Part shown: positions 16,103-25,009 of the stretch, piece by piece
Position numbering within the stretch: position 1 is the stretch's first letter
Layout of the letters: the number at the start of each line of letters is the position of its first letter
Assembly (NCBI RefSeq): GCF_022548875.1
Contig: NZ_JAKZEW010000021.1
Coordinates: 36,548 to 70,475 of the forward strand
Length of the DNA: 33,928 nt
Source: Glycomyces sp. L485
GTDB taxonomy: Bacteria; Actinomycetota; Actinomycetes; Mycobacteriales; Micromonosporaceae
Direction: 5' to 3'
The notes under the pieces: generated by a model
Told to the model about the DNA's origin: nothing
What the model saw: only the letters and a program-made list of their open reading frames with translations
Database searches by the model: none
Translations under genes and position numbers: made by a program

Positions 16103-16576
16103 TTACAGCCCTGGAAGCGCGCCCGTCTCCGGCCAGGGCAGGTACACCTCGTCGATCCACACGCCATCGACGAATCTCGTCTGGCCGTAACGACTCTGCA
16201 GCCGCCCATCGAGTGTCATGAGGACATCGCATTCACCGACCACCGCCGCCGCAAGGTGGATCGCGTCGGCCGGCTTCAGGGATTCGTGGAGCGCGTACCG
16301 GCGAGCGCGGATTTGGATATCGGGCCCCAGGTCGATCATCTTGAAGCAGGAGGCTTCGACCATTTCCATCGATCGGTCCTCGAATTCCTGGTCGAACGGC
16401 CGGGCCCGCGGCTTGGTCACCTCAACGTAGTGGAGGCCGCTCACGGCCGCCTCGTACTTCCCGCTGAGCAGCGCCTTCATAAGGCGCGGGACGTCGGGGT
16501 GGGGTTCTCCGTTGAGGTAGGCGATCAGGATGCATGAGTCAAGGTAGATGCGATTCGGGGGGTCAGGACGTGCCAC
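16103..16576 (-). CDS. PIN-domain protein (VapC-like ribonuclease)
   Basis: A 157-aa PIN-domain nuclease, expected to cut RNA with Mg2+ or Mn2+. Likely metal-binding acids: Asp13 (IYLDSCILIAYL), Glu52 (YVEVTK), Asp104 (PADAIHLAA) and Asp123 (TLDGRL). The start is the GTG at 16574-16576, which lies inside the end of the upstream gene (14-nt overlap) with GGAGGAG 4-5 nt before it. This tight coupling to a 265-aa gene is the layout of a toxin-antitoxin pair, though the partner is larger than a usual VapB antitoxin. Confidence 0.85.
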   Translation of the reverse strand: MARPDPPNRIYLDSCILIAYLNGEPHPDVPRLMKALLSGKYEAAVSGLHYVEVTKPRARPFDQEFEDRSMEMVEASCFKMIDLGPDIQIRARRYALHESLKPADAIHLAAAVVGECDVLMTLDGRLQSRYGQTRFVDGVWIDEVYLPWPETGALPGL

Positions 16577-17360
16577 GCAGCTCCTCCAGGTATTCGTCCA
16601 CAGTCTGCCCACCAGTGAGATCGGGGAATGCGCCGTCGAGGGCCGTCAGCGTCGAGCGCTCGGGGCCCTTCATGACCCGGAGGGAACGCAGCTTGATCGA
16701 TTGCGCCTGGCGCGTCCGGTCACGTTGAATCACGCCGCTGACCTGCACACGCTTGCGCAGCGCGGCCGTGACCTGGTCCGCTTGCTCGTCCTCGAACTGC
16801 ACCGTCACCGCCCGCTTCGGAGCCTCCAGCCACAGCCGGGCCTCGCGTTTCCCGTCGTGGAAGTTGACCGACTCGAGTCTCCCGGTCAAGGAGCCGATGG
16901 TCTCCATCTTGGCCTGGAGCGCCTTGTCGAGGTTCAGGCCCGCTTCCCGGGTGATGATGCAGGGCTCAGTCGCATCATCACCGATGACCTGAAGCTCTAC
17001 GCGCAGCTCTCCGAGCGCCTTGAACACCGTCCGAGCCTTCTTGGCGGCGTCGTAGTCCCAGCCCTTCGGGATGGACGCGTTCTCCTGGGCGAACTTCAGC
17101 CCCAAGACGAATAGAGGAAGGAGCGATTCGGCCTCTTCCAGCGACTGATTCGGTCGGGGTTCCTCGATCGCGGTGCAGGCATTGACGCTGCCGACACCGA
17201 GCTGAGTGAAGCGCCACTGGACGTGTTCGCTCTGATCCCTGAGCTCTGAGGCGTCGAGTTTGTCCAGAACGTCGAAGATGCCGTCCATGATCTTCAGCGC
17301 GCGCCGAGCATCACCCGAGGCCTGGGCACCCGGCAGGTAGATCTTCAGCTCGCTGGCCAT
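16563..17360 (-). CDS. 265-aa partner of the PIN protein (putative antitoxin or adaptor)
   Basis: A soluble protein with no domain I can name. The N-terminal half is helical; the C-terminal half has short beta-rich segments (ITREAGLNL, SLTGRLESVNFHDGKRE, RVQVSGVIQRD). The last 25 residues (DGAFPDLTGGQTVDEYLEEL) look like the flexible tails with which antitoxins wrap PIN toxins. It overlaps the PIN gene by 14 nt. The ATG at 17358-17360 is the best start. It lies 149 nt after drmMI in the same direction, so it could also be transcribed with DISARM. Confidence 0.68.
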   Translation of the reverse strand: MASELKIYLPGAQASGDARRALKIMDGIFDVLDKLDASELRDQSEHVQWRFTQLGVGSVNACTAIEEPRPNQSLEEAESLLPLFVLGLKFAQENASIPKGWDYDAAKKARTVFKALGELRVELQVIGDDATEPCIITREAGLNLDKALQAKMETIGSLTGRLESVNFHDGKREARLWLEAPKRAVTVQFEDEQADQVTAALRKRVQVSGVIQRDRTRQAQSIKLRSLRVMKGPERSTLTALDGAFPDLTGGQTVDEYLEELRGTS

Positions 17361-17509
17361 GAGTCGATGGTCCCACAGATGGTCACTGTCCGGAACCCCC
17401 GAACTACTGCGATCCCGTGAACTTCATGCTCGTCTGGGCAGTATCAGACTTGCAGACCGGAAGATTCCTTACTGGGCTACCGATACGTATTCGCGCCAGC
17501 TCCGCCGAA

Positions 17510-20500
17510 TCAGAACAGACTGCCCTGCCCGGGAGACTCAGGTTTGGCCTTGGCCGTCTTGCCTGCTGCCTTCTTCGGGGTCTTCTTGGAGTGGAGTCCT
17601 TGCTCGACTTCGATGGCATAGCGACGCTGGTTCTCTTCGAGCAACCGATCCAAGATCTCTTGACGGGGACCGGGCGCGATCGTGTACCGGACGCCCTGAC
17701 GAGTGTCGTAGTGATCGTGAGCGAGTTCGGGGATCAGATCATCCCAGCCGTAGCACCGGCACACCTCCTCATCGATCAGCCGGTGAAGCTCACGAAGGTT
17801 CGCGATGTCGGCATCGGCGTTGGCCCGGTCATGAACCATGTTGTAGGCGTCGGTGAGCCCAGCCTGCCGAGCCAGCATCAACTCCCGGCGCTCCGAATCA
17901 AGCCGATCACCGACCCTGCGGAGCTCCTCAGATATCTCGGGCCGCGGGAGCGTCTCGAACACATCGGATGGCGTGTAGTTTGTCCGAGTCTCTAGCGTCG
18001 AGCTGCGCGTAATGGCCCACCAATAATGCGGAGCACTGGAAAGGTATGCCAGAAAACCAGTGTCCTCGGAAGCGAAGACGACAATCCTCTCTGAAAACAC
18101 CTGCCCTGTCGGAACCATCATCGGCATGACCACCTTGCTCACCCGGGTAAGCACAATCACCCGATCCAACCCTGAGATCGTCTCATACAGATTGTCACGC
18201 GACCGCCAGTAGCGCCACCAAGGAAATTCGGCTACGGCGCTGTCAGCTTTGGCTAGCCGCTCTGATTTTACCTCTCGCTCCACCTGCGCGTAGCACTCTG
18301 GGTAGCCTCGGGCTTGCTCCTCTTCCCAATCATGGAAATTGATCACCCAGCGACTCGCAGATCCATCAGGGCGTTGATTCAGGTCTTGACCATTGAGATA
18401 GGGGAAGAGGATTCCGGTATTCTTTTGATCCTTCTCGATCAACGCTTGAGCATCTATAGGATCTAGAGTAAATCCCATACCTAGAACGTATGAACCGATA
18501 AACGATTGATCTTGATTAACAACCAGTCGATTTACATCACCGCGAACCCTAGAAATTCGATCCAGCGCTGAGCCAATACCTGTCACGTGCTGTCCATCAA
18601 GTAGCCGGAGTCCCTCAGCGCCAACCTTTGACTTGGAGGTCCATACAATGCAATACTCTAGAACCGCGGACCTTGATGGCCACCTTTCGCTCTTAACCGC
18701 CGATCGAATCGTAGCGCCCTCTGCTACAATCCTGTCAAGCCCCACTTCCCGAGTGTCACCTTGCGCCAACGTATTTGTCCCGATCAGACCTGCGTGACCA
18801 GTCGAAGAGAGAAGGTCCGCAGATTGAAGTAGGAAGTATGCAACCAGATCAGCATGTCCCCTCACTCCTCTCCCGACGCACTCGACAAGATACTCACGAT
18901 ATGCAGTCCCGACGTTCCCCGTAATCTTCTTCCCCCCAAGGAACGGCGGATTACCGACGATAGCGTCAAACCCGCCAGCCTCAAACACCTCTGGGAAAAC
19001 CAGGGGCCAGTGGATCGGGTCTCGGTCGAACGCCCCTTTCGGCTGGTCGATTCGCAACCACTGTGCCGCTTGGCGTTCCAGCTTCTCGCGCCCGAACTCG
19101 CTCTGATCGTTCCCCAGCTCGGCGGCGATGAGCCACAGGTTCTCCTTACGCCGGTCCTCATCCCTCGCGATGTCGTCGCGGCGGTTCGGGTCCTTCGATC
19201 CGGATCGCTTGACGCTCGCCGCGAGTCCGGCTCCGGTCAGGAGGTCGGCGTAGCGGCTCGCCTCTTCGGTGAGTTCTCTCGCCCGCGTGAGTAGCTCGCG
19301 CTTCCGTTCCTGGTCGGCCGTGCTGGAGTCGCCGATCTCGGCTATGGCCCTTCGCTTCTCCGCGGCTTCAGCCCTGATCTCGCGGATACGAGCCGTGAAG
19401 TCCAGGACGGTTCCCTCGTGCAGCTTCCGGCCTTCGGCCGGGTTGAGGTGCATGTACTCCAGCTGCTCGACCGTCGTGATGCCGAGCAGGCTGTCGCCGC
19501 AGACGAGCCGGTCGTCCAGGAAGGTGAACGGCCGGTCCTTGTCCATGGATACGAGCCACAGTGACAGCTTCGCCATCTCGACCGCGGCGGGGTTAATGTC
19601 GGCGCCGTACAGGCAGTGCTCGATGATGAGCCTGCGAGCCTCGATCAGGTTCGGGTCCTCGGCCGAGCCACCTTCGTCGCTATCCTCGGTGACCGATCCG
19701 CGCGGGTCGCCCTCGATCCGCCACGCCTCCAGCAAATGTTCGGCCAGGAACCGGCAGGCGGCCACGAGAAACGCGGCCGATCCCATCGCGATGTCGGCGA
19801 CTTTGAGGCTCAGGATGTCCTTGCTGCCCTTGGGCTTCCAAGCATCCTCATCGGCAGTCTGGAGCGGGCCCGGCTCATACACAAGCGGTTCCAGAGCGCC
19901 TTTCACGACTTCGTCGGCGAGCTTGCGCGGCGTGTAGTGCGCGCCGGTGTTGCCGCGCAGCGCCGACTCGGTCATGTACAGCGTCTCGGGCAGGACCACC
20001 GTCGCCTGCCCGCGCAGGTCGGCCCGGATGATCCCGTAGAACGGCAGCAGCTTCGCCGTCAGCTCCGGGTCGTTGTCCGTGACGGCGAGCAAGTCCCGCT
20101 CGGCCCGCTCGCGCTGCTCGCCGTCCATGGGCGCGAGCAGTTTGGCGATGGCCTTGGCCGTGCCGATCCCCGTCTTGTCGTCCTTCTCGAACCGTTCGTG
20201 CAGCGCCGAGGCCAGCGCTTCGACATCGTCGCCGACTCTCTCGCGCATGGCCTCCAGCTCGCGCAGGGGGACCTCGGCCTCCTTGCTCTCGGTGCCGATG
20301 AGCCCCACGACGACCTCGGTCGACCAGCGCCCTTCCCAGGCGAGCAGGCCTTCGTAGACGTAGCCGATCTGCTCGACGCCGAGACGGTCGAAGTTCACCG
20401 TCCGATACTCGCCCTTGGGGCGGCGCTTGGGGTCGGCGAGCTGGAGTCCGTTGAGGGATCTGGGAGACCGCTGCCGTCCGGCGCTCATCCAGACCGTCGT

Positions 20501-21751
20501 GACGGACTTCAGCACGTTGTGGATGGTCCGGTTGTCGATGTGAAGCGGCTGCTGCGGGTCGGTCAGCCACGGGTGCGCGTCGGGGTCGAACAGGGAGCCG
20601 CCGTATGCGGGGATGGACAGCTCGGCGGTGTCGACGCCGCGGTGGACGGCGTTGAACAGCCCGAGCAGCCGCATCCAGGCCCGGTGGCTCTGCTCCAGGT
20701 GGGCTTCACTGCCTGCGTCGGCCATGTCCCGCAGCAGTCTGGCGGCTTCGCTCACCGAATAGGACTCGGCGTAGAGCGGGTTGTCGGCGGGCAGGAGGCG
20801 GCGTTCCTCGGCGAAGAGCAGGAACACCAGGCGCATCATGATCGTGACCGCGCCGCGGTAGACCTCGTCGGCCTCGACCAGGCGGCGGGTGCCGTCCGGG
20901 GTCGCGACGGTGATGCCGACGCCGTCGCGGGCCTTCTTGGCCTTGTGGGCTCGGCCGATCGCCTCGACCAGGAGCTCGACGGCGCGGCGGACCTGGACGC
21001 CGAGCGTCTCGGTGAGTTCCTCCTCCTTCTCGGCCGATCGTCGGAACAACGCCGGGAGCTGCTGCTCGGGTTCGTAGTCGGTGAAGCGGCGGCGGTTCAG
21101 GAGGCTGAACAGCGCGCGCAGTACGAGCTGGTCGCCGCTTTCGACGATGGTCATGGTGTCGAAGACGCCGTAGGCGCTCGCGCCGTCGGCGGGGGCGTAG
21201 ACGAGGGCGAGGAAGCGGCCGTCGGTGGCGATGCCCAGTTCGGTCTTGTTCGCCGCGCACAGCCGCAGCAGGCGGTCGATCGGCGCGGCCGTCCAGGTCT
21301 CGCCGCTGATCCGTTTGGCGGGATGGTGGCGGGGCGGGACGATCAGGCCGACCATGCGGGGGTCGTCGCCGTCGTGCAGGGTGAAGTCGGGACTGACGGT
21401 GGTGTCGTGCTGGCCGATGTGGACCGGTTCGATGCCGTCGACCGCCTGGCCGGGCTCGGCCGGGAAGTGCAGCCCGGTCCCCCAGCCGAGGAAGTCGCCG
21501 AGGAGGGCCTCGATCCAGATCCGGCAGCGTTTCGGGTCGCCGGTGTCCTCGGCCCAGTCGCCGTGGGCCGCCCGCAGCTCGTCACGTCGGTCCTTCGGGA
21601 CGGCGTCGAGGTCAGGCCAGGTGTCCGTGAGCACCGGCAGCGACAGCCACGGGCCGTCGGTCTCGATGAGTTCGATCCAGTCCTGGTGGCTGCGGGTGCG
21701 GTCCGAGCCGGTCCTGCGGCGCTTGAACCTGGCGTTCTTCGGGCGGCTCAA
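17510..21751 (-). CDS. drmMI: DISARM N6-adenine DNA methyltransferase DrmMI
   Basis: A 1,413-aa Eco57I-type gamma-class adenine methylase. SAM-binding motif I is DIAMGSAAF (Asp653-Phe661); catalytic motif IV is GNPPF (Asn934-Phe937). A long N-terminal region and a C-terminal TaqI-like specificity domain flank them. In class 1 DISARM this enzyme methylates host DNA so that it is spared. The start is TTG at 21751, overlapping the drmD stop as TTGA, with GGGAG 5 nt upstream. The segment coding for residues of about 930-1250 is strikingly AT-rich compared with the rest. PglX of BREX is a related alternative, but no PglZ or BREX core gene is present. Confidence 0.87.
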   Translation of the reverse strand: MSRPKNARFKRRRTGSDRTRSHQDWIELIETDGPWLSLPVLTDTWPDLDAVPKDRRDELRAAHGDWAEDTGDPKRCRIWIEALLGDFLGWGTGLHFPAEPGQAVDGIEPVHIGQHDTTVSPDFTLHDGDDPRMVGLIVPPRHHPAKRISGETWTAAPIDRLLRLCAANKTELGIATDGRFLALVYAPADGASAYGVFDTMTIVESGDQLVLRALFSLLNRRRFTDYEPEQQLPALFRRSAEKEEELTETLGVQVRRAVELLVEAIGRAHKAKKARDGVGITVATPDGTRRLVEADEVYRGAVTIMMRLVFLLFAEERRLLPADNPLYAESYSVSEAARLLRDMADAGSEAHLEQSHRAWMRLLGLFNAVHRGVDTAELSIPAYGGSLFDPDAHPWLTDPQQPLHIDNRTIHNVLKSVTTVWMSAGRQRSPRSLNGLQLADPKRRPKGEYRTVNFDRLGVEQIGYVYEGLLAWEGRWSTEVVVGLIGTESKEAEVPLRELEAMRERVGDDVEALASALHERFEKDDKTGIGTAKAIAKLLAPMDGEQRERAERDLLAVTDNDPELTAKLLPFYGIIRADLRGQATVVLPETLYMTESALRGNTGAHYTPRKLADEVVKGALEPLVYEPGPLQTADEDAWKPKGSKDILSLKVADIAMGSAAFLVAACRFLAEHLLEAWRIEGDPRGSVTEDSDEGGSAEDPNLIEARRLIIEHCLYGADINPAAVEMAKLSLWLVSMDKDRPFTFLDDRLVCGDSLLGITTVEQLEYMHLNPAEGRKLHEGTVLDFTARIREIRAEAAEKRRAIAEIGDSSTADQERKRELLTRARELTEEASRYADLLTGAGLAASVKRSGSKDPNRRDDIARDEDRRKENLWLIAAELGNDQSEFGREKLERQAAQWLRIDQPKGAFDRDPIHWPLVFPEVFEAGGFDAIVGNPPFLGGKKITGNVGTAYREYLVECVGRGVRGHADLVAYFLLQSADLLSSTGHAGLIGTNTLAQGDTREVGLDRIVAEGATIRSAVKSERWPSRSAVLEYCIVWTSKSKVGAEGLRLLDGQHVTGIGSALDRISRVRGDVNRLVVNQDQSFIGSYVLGMGFTLDPIDAQALIEKDQKNTGILFPYLNGQDLNQRPDGSASRWVINFHDWEEEQARGYPECYAQVEREVKSERLAKADSAVAEFPWWRYWRSRDNLYETISGLDRVIVLTRVSKVVMPMMVPTGQVFSERIVVFASEDTGFLAYLSSAPHYWWAITRSSTLETRTNYTPSDVFETLPRPEISEELRRVGDRLDSERRELMLARQAGLTDAYNMVHDRANADADIANLRELHRLIDEEVCRCYGWDDLIPELAHDHYDTRQGVRYTIAPGPRQEILDRLLEENQRRYAIEVEQGLHSKKTPKKAAGKTAKAKPESPGQGSLF
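18000..18960 (-). other. AT-rich segment of drmMI covering the target-recognition region
   Basis: Hand count of 18001-18660 gives 342 G/C in 660 nt (52%), with a trough of 75 in 180 (42%) at 18361-18540. A line at 20101-20160 in the same gene has 45 in 60. The low-GC part begins close to the catalytic NPPF codons and covers the predicted DNA-specificity domain. The reading frame stays open throughout. Confidence 0.75.
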
Positions 21752-24700
21752 CGGTTCTCCCTTTCCGGTACGACGCAGACGATCGCGAGCGGGCTGCGGT
21801 GGCCGACCGGGTCGGCGTAGCGGGCGGTGACCGCTTCGAGCGCGCGGTCGCGTTCGGCGTCGATCTGCTCCAGGCGCTCGGCCCAGTGCCCCTCGTCGCG
21901 GCGGGCCTGCTGCAGCTCCAGTTCGGCCAGGCCGGCCAGTTCATGCTCGTCGGTCTGGCGGCCCTGGATGGCCTGTTCGAGGGAGGCGCGGAACTGCTCG
22001 TACTGGTCGCGCACGCGCTCTTGGTCCTCGGCGACCCGGTTGTCCAGGAGCCGGTGCAGGAAGTCCTCGCGGGTGGCGGTGCGCCAGTCGAGGGCGGCGC
22101 GCAGGCCGCGGTCGGCCTCGGGCCAGCGCTCGGCGAGCCGGAGCTTCGCGCCCGGCCCGGCCTCGACGCCGCCGTCGAGCGCGTCGTCGAGGATCTTCGC
22201 GGTGCGCCCGAGGTTCTCCAGGCGACGGAAGCGGCCGGTCCGGGAGTCGAGCCAGCCGCCGACGGCCATGATCTCCTGGTGCAGCTGCGTCGACTCGCCA
22301 CCGGTGAGCGTGTACTTGGCGTAGGCGGCGACGAACACGTCCTCCAGCTCGTCAGGGCCGACCACGGCGGTCACCCGCTTGAGGTCGACCCGGTCGGTGT
22401 CGGCGGCGGCCCGCAGCAGCCGCGCCGACATGTCGACCAGCGGGTGCGACAGGTGGGCGAGCACCACATCGTCGCGCCCGGAGGCGACGAGCGGATCGAA
22501 GCTCACCGGGCGCTGATACTTCTCCTCGCCTTCGGGCACGAACGGGGTCAGCAGGCCGTCGGTGGCGCGCACCCATTCGCCGGTCATGACCGGCACCTCG
22601 AACTCCGACGGCGGGTCGCCCTGAGCGGTCGGACGCGGCTTCAGCGGCATCTGGTGGGCCAGGTCGAGGGCGGTGTCGACGACCCGGCGGATCCGCTCGG
22701 GGTGGAGATGGAGTTCGGCGACGCTGTCGTCGTAGTGCTTGCCGAGGCGTTCGACCTGTTCGGACACGTCGGTCGTAGCCGCGACCTCGCCGGACTTGCG
22801 GCCCTTGGCGGTGCCGCGTTCGGCCAGCGCGTCGACATCGGGTACGGAGCTGTCGCCGGCGAGGCGTTTCTGGAGGGCTTCGGCGAGGACCGGGTTGACC
22901 GAGCCGAGGTCGGTCTGCATCCGGCTGACCTTCGCGGCGACGCGGGCGAGGAAGTCGATCTCGCCTTTGAACGCCGAGTCGCCCGCGGTCTGGGAGGGCA
23001 CGAAGTTGTAGATCTCGGGGCTGCGGCGCTGGCCGTACCGGTCGATGCGCCCGGCGCGCTGTTCGAGCTTGTTGGGGTTGAACGGGATGTCGTAGTTGAC
23101 CAGGCGGTTGCAGTGGTTCTGGAGGTCGATGCCCTCACCGGCGGCGTCGGTGGCCAGGAGGATGCGCAGCGGGTGTCCGGAGGGGTCGGCCTGGAAGGCC
23201 AGGCGGATCTCTTCGCGTTCGTCGATGTCCATGCCGCCGTGCAGGAGTGCCACCCGGTCGCCGCCGAATCCCTGGGAGTCGAGCAGGTCGTGCAGCCAGT
23301 GCAGGGTGTCGCGGTATTCGGTGAAGACGACGACCCGGTCGTTCCCCCATCGGCCGTCGGCTTTGCAGGTCGCTCGGAGGAACTCGAGGAGCCTGGCGGC
23401 CTTGGTGTCGGGGACGGCGAGGTGTTTGAGGGCCCAGTCGTTGATCTGGCCGAGCAGGGCCTGTTCGGCGGGGTCGAGGCGCTCCTGCTGGCCCGCCGAG
23501 CGGCGGAGGCCGTCCTCTTCGAGTTCGTACAGCTCTTCGTCGTCGAGTACGGCCGACTCGTCCCAGAACTCGTCGTAGTAGCCGGGGACCGCGTCACTGA
23601 CCGCCGCCGCTTCCTGCGGGAGCGAGCCCGCATAGGTGGCGTAGGTGTTGGCGAACGCCTGCGGGCTGGACAGCAGTCGCTTCTTGAGCAGCAGCGTGAT
23701 CAGGTCGGCGGCGGCGCGTCCTCGGCGGCCCTTGGCTCTTCGGGAGCGGCGGGCCTGGGTGAACTCGCTGAAGAGGCGGTGGACTTCCAGTTCGTCGTCG
23801 CCGTATTCCAGTTGCAGGTCTCGCACCTGGCGAGAGGGGAACTCGGGTTCGCCGTCGGAGCCGACGATCGAGGACTTGAGGCGCCTGATCACCACCTCCT
23901 GCTGGGCGGCCGGGGACGGCTCCACACCGCGAGCGAAGCGGGCCGGGTCGAGGATCTCCAGCAGCGCCGTGAACGACTCGGGGTAGCCGTTGTGCGGGGT
24001 GGCCGACAGGAACAGCCGGTGAGTGAAGTGCTTGGACAACTCGCGCATCGTCTTGGTCTGCTGCGAGTCGACCGCGTAGCGCTGCTTGGGGGCGGCCGGG
24101 GCGATGTGGTGCGCCTCGTCGAGGATGAGCAGGTCGAAGAACGGCTTGGTGTCCTCGGCTGCGCCGCGCAGCAGCTCGCCGAAGAGCAACCGCTCGGCTT
24201 TGGGTCCGCGCAGCCACGGCAGACTCACGATGGTGTGGCGGTAGATGTCGAAGGGGTTGGCGCCGTTGCCGCGCTCGCGGCGCAGATCCGTGTAGGTCTG
24301 GGCGTTGACGATGGTGAACCGCAGGCCGAACAGGCGGAACATCTCGTCTTCCCACTTGGTGGTCAGGCCGGCAGGGCAGACGATCATGACCCGCTTGGCG
24401 CGGTGGCGCAGGATCAGCTCGCTGGCGACCAGCCCGGCCTCTACGGTCTTGCCCAGGCCGACGTCGTCGGCGAGCAGCTGGTTCACGCGAGGGGCCCGCA
24501 GCGAACGCCACACCGGTTCGAGCTGGTAGTGCTTGATGTCGGCGCCGGAGCGGAACGGAGCCTGGAGGGATCGGGTGTCGGCGCTGGTGAGCGCCGACCA
24601 GCGCATCGCGTCGAGGAACGCGGCCAGTTGGCCGGGACGGTCGAAGCCGTCGCGGGTGACCTCCGGCAGTCCGGAGGCGGGCAGGAGCCGACGGCCCGGT

Positions 24701-24882
24701 TCGAGCTCCCACACCACTCGGAGCGTCTCGCCGAAGGCGTCGTCGGCGATGCTGTTGAGCTCGACGAGCGTGTCGTTGCCGGAGGCGTCGACGTCGGCGA
24801 CGATCCAGCGGGAGTCGCGCACCTCCACTCGGTCGCCGACCGACGGGACCTCGGAGCGGTCGGCGGTCGAGCTTGCGGGCAT
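21748..24882 (-). CDS. drmD: DISARM SNF2-like helicase DrmD
   Basis: A 1,044-aa SNF2/Rad54-type DNA translocase. Motifs in order: ADDVGLGKT (Lys145), DEAHH (255-259), LSATPHNG (292-299), VVFTEYRDTLHW, LLATDAAGEGIDLQNHCNRL and QRAGRIDRYGQ (608-618). The C-terminal 400 residues include coiled-coil-like helices. DrmD is the hallmark of class 1 DISARM. The ATG at 24880-24882 has GGGAGG 5 nt upstream. It overlaps drmMI by 4 nt. The 127-nt gap before it holds two GC-rich hairpins (for example AACCGC/GCGGTT), so drmD may have its own promoter or an attenuated link to the upstream trio. Confidence 0.92.
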   Translation of the reverse strand: MPASSTADRSEVPSVGDRVEVRDSRWIVADVDASGNDTLVELNSIADDAFGETLRVVWELEPGRRLLPASGLPEVTRDGFDRPGQLAAFLDAMRWSALTSADTRSLQAPFRSGADIKHYQLEPVWRSLRAPRVNQLLADDVGLGKTVEAGLVASELILRHRAKRVMIVCPAGLTTKWEDEMFRLFGLRFTIVNAQTYTDLRRERGNGANPFDIYRHTIVSLPWLRGPKAERLLFGELLRGAAEDTKPFFDLLILDEAHHIAPAAPKQRYAVDSQQTKTMRELSKHFTHRLFLSATPHNGYPESFTALLEILDPARFARGVEPSPAAQQEVVIRRLKSSIVGSDGEPEFPSRQVRDLQLEYGDDELEVHRLFSEFTQARRSRRAKGRRGRAAADLITLLLKKRLLSSPQAFANTYATYAGSLPQEAAAVSDAVPGYYDEFWDESAVLDDEELYELEEDGLRRSAGQQERLDPAEQALLGQINDWALKHLAVPDTKAARLLEFLRATCKADGRWGNDRVVVFTEYRDTLHWLHDLLDSQGFGGDRVALLHGGMDIDEREEIRLAFQADPSGHPLRILLATDAAGEGIDLQNHCNRLVNYDIPFNPNKLEQRAGRIDRYGQRRSPEIYNFVPSQTAGDSAFKGEIDFLARVAAKVSRMQTDLGSVNPVLAEALQKRLAGDSSVPDVDALAERGTAKGRKSGEVAATTDVSEQVERLGKHYDDSVAELHLHPERIRRVVDTALDLAHQMPLKPRPTAQGDPPSEFEVPVMTGEWVRATDGLLTPFVPEGEEKYQRPVSFDPLVASGRDDVVLAHLSHPLVDMSARLLRAAADTDRVDLKRVTAVVGPDELEDVFVAAYAKYTLTGGESTQLHQEIMAVGGWLDSRTGRFRRLENLGRTAKILDDALDGGVEAGPGAKLRLAERWPEADRGLRAALDWRTATREDFLHRLLDNRVAEDQERVRDQYEQFRASLEQAIQGRQTDEHELAGLAELELQQARRDEGHWAERLEQIDAERDRALEAVTARYADPVGHRSPLAIVCVVPERENR

Positions 24883-25009
24883 GAGGGCCTCCCATTAGTC
24901 GGCAGGTGCCGACGATCGATCGCGTCTTGGCGGTGACATCCGAGGTTACCAGCGGTGTAATGCCCCTGGGAGGGCACTGTGGAACCGCCTGCGGCGTCCC
25001 CTGCGGTTG

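Noticed and set aside
19616-21820. A 734-codon plus-strand frame opposite drmMI
   Set aside because: Composition is that of an antisense shadow, with no start signal or recognisable domain.
21799-24936. A 1,045-codon open frame on the plus strand opposite drmD
   Set aside because: It mirrors drmD with glycine/valine/arginine-rich sequence and no motif. Long antisense frames are expected in high-GC DNA; the minus strand carries all SNF2 motifs.
24883-25009. Rho-independent terminator between the winged-helix gene and drmD
   Set aside because: The hairpins (AACCGC/GCGGTT and TGCCC/GGGCA) are short, have large loops and lack a U-tract; kept only as a remark under drmD.
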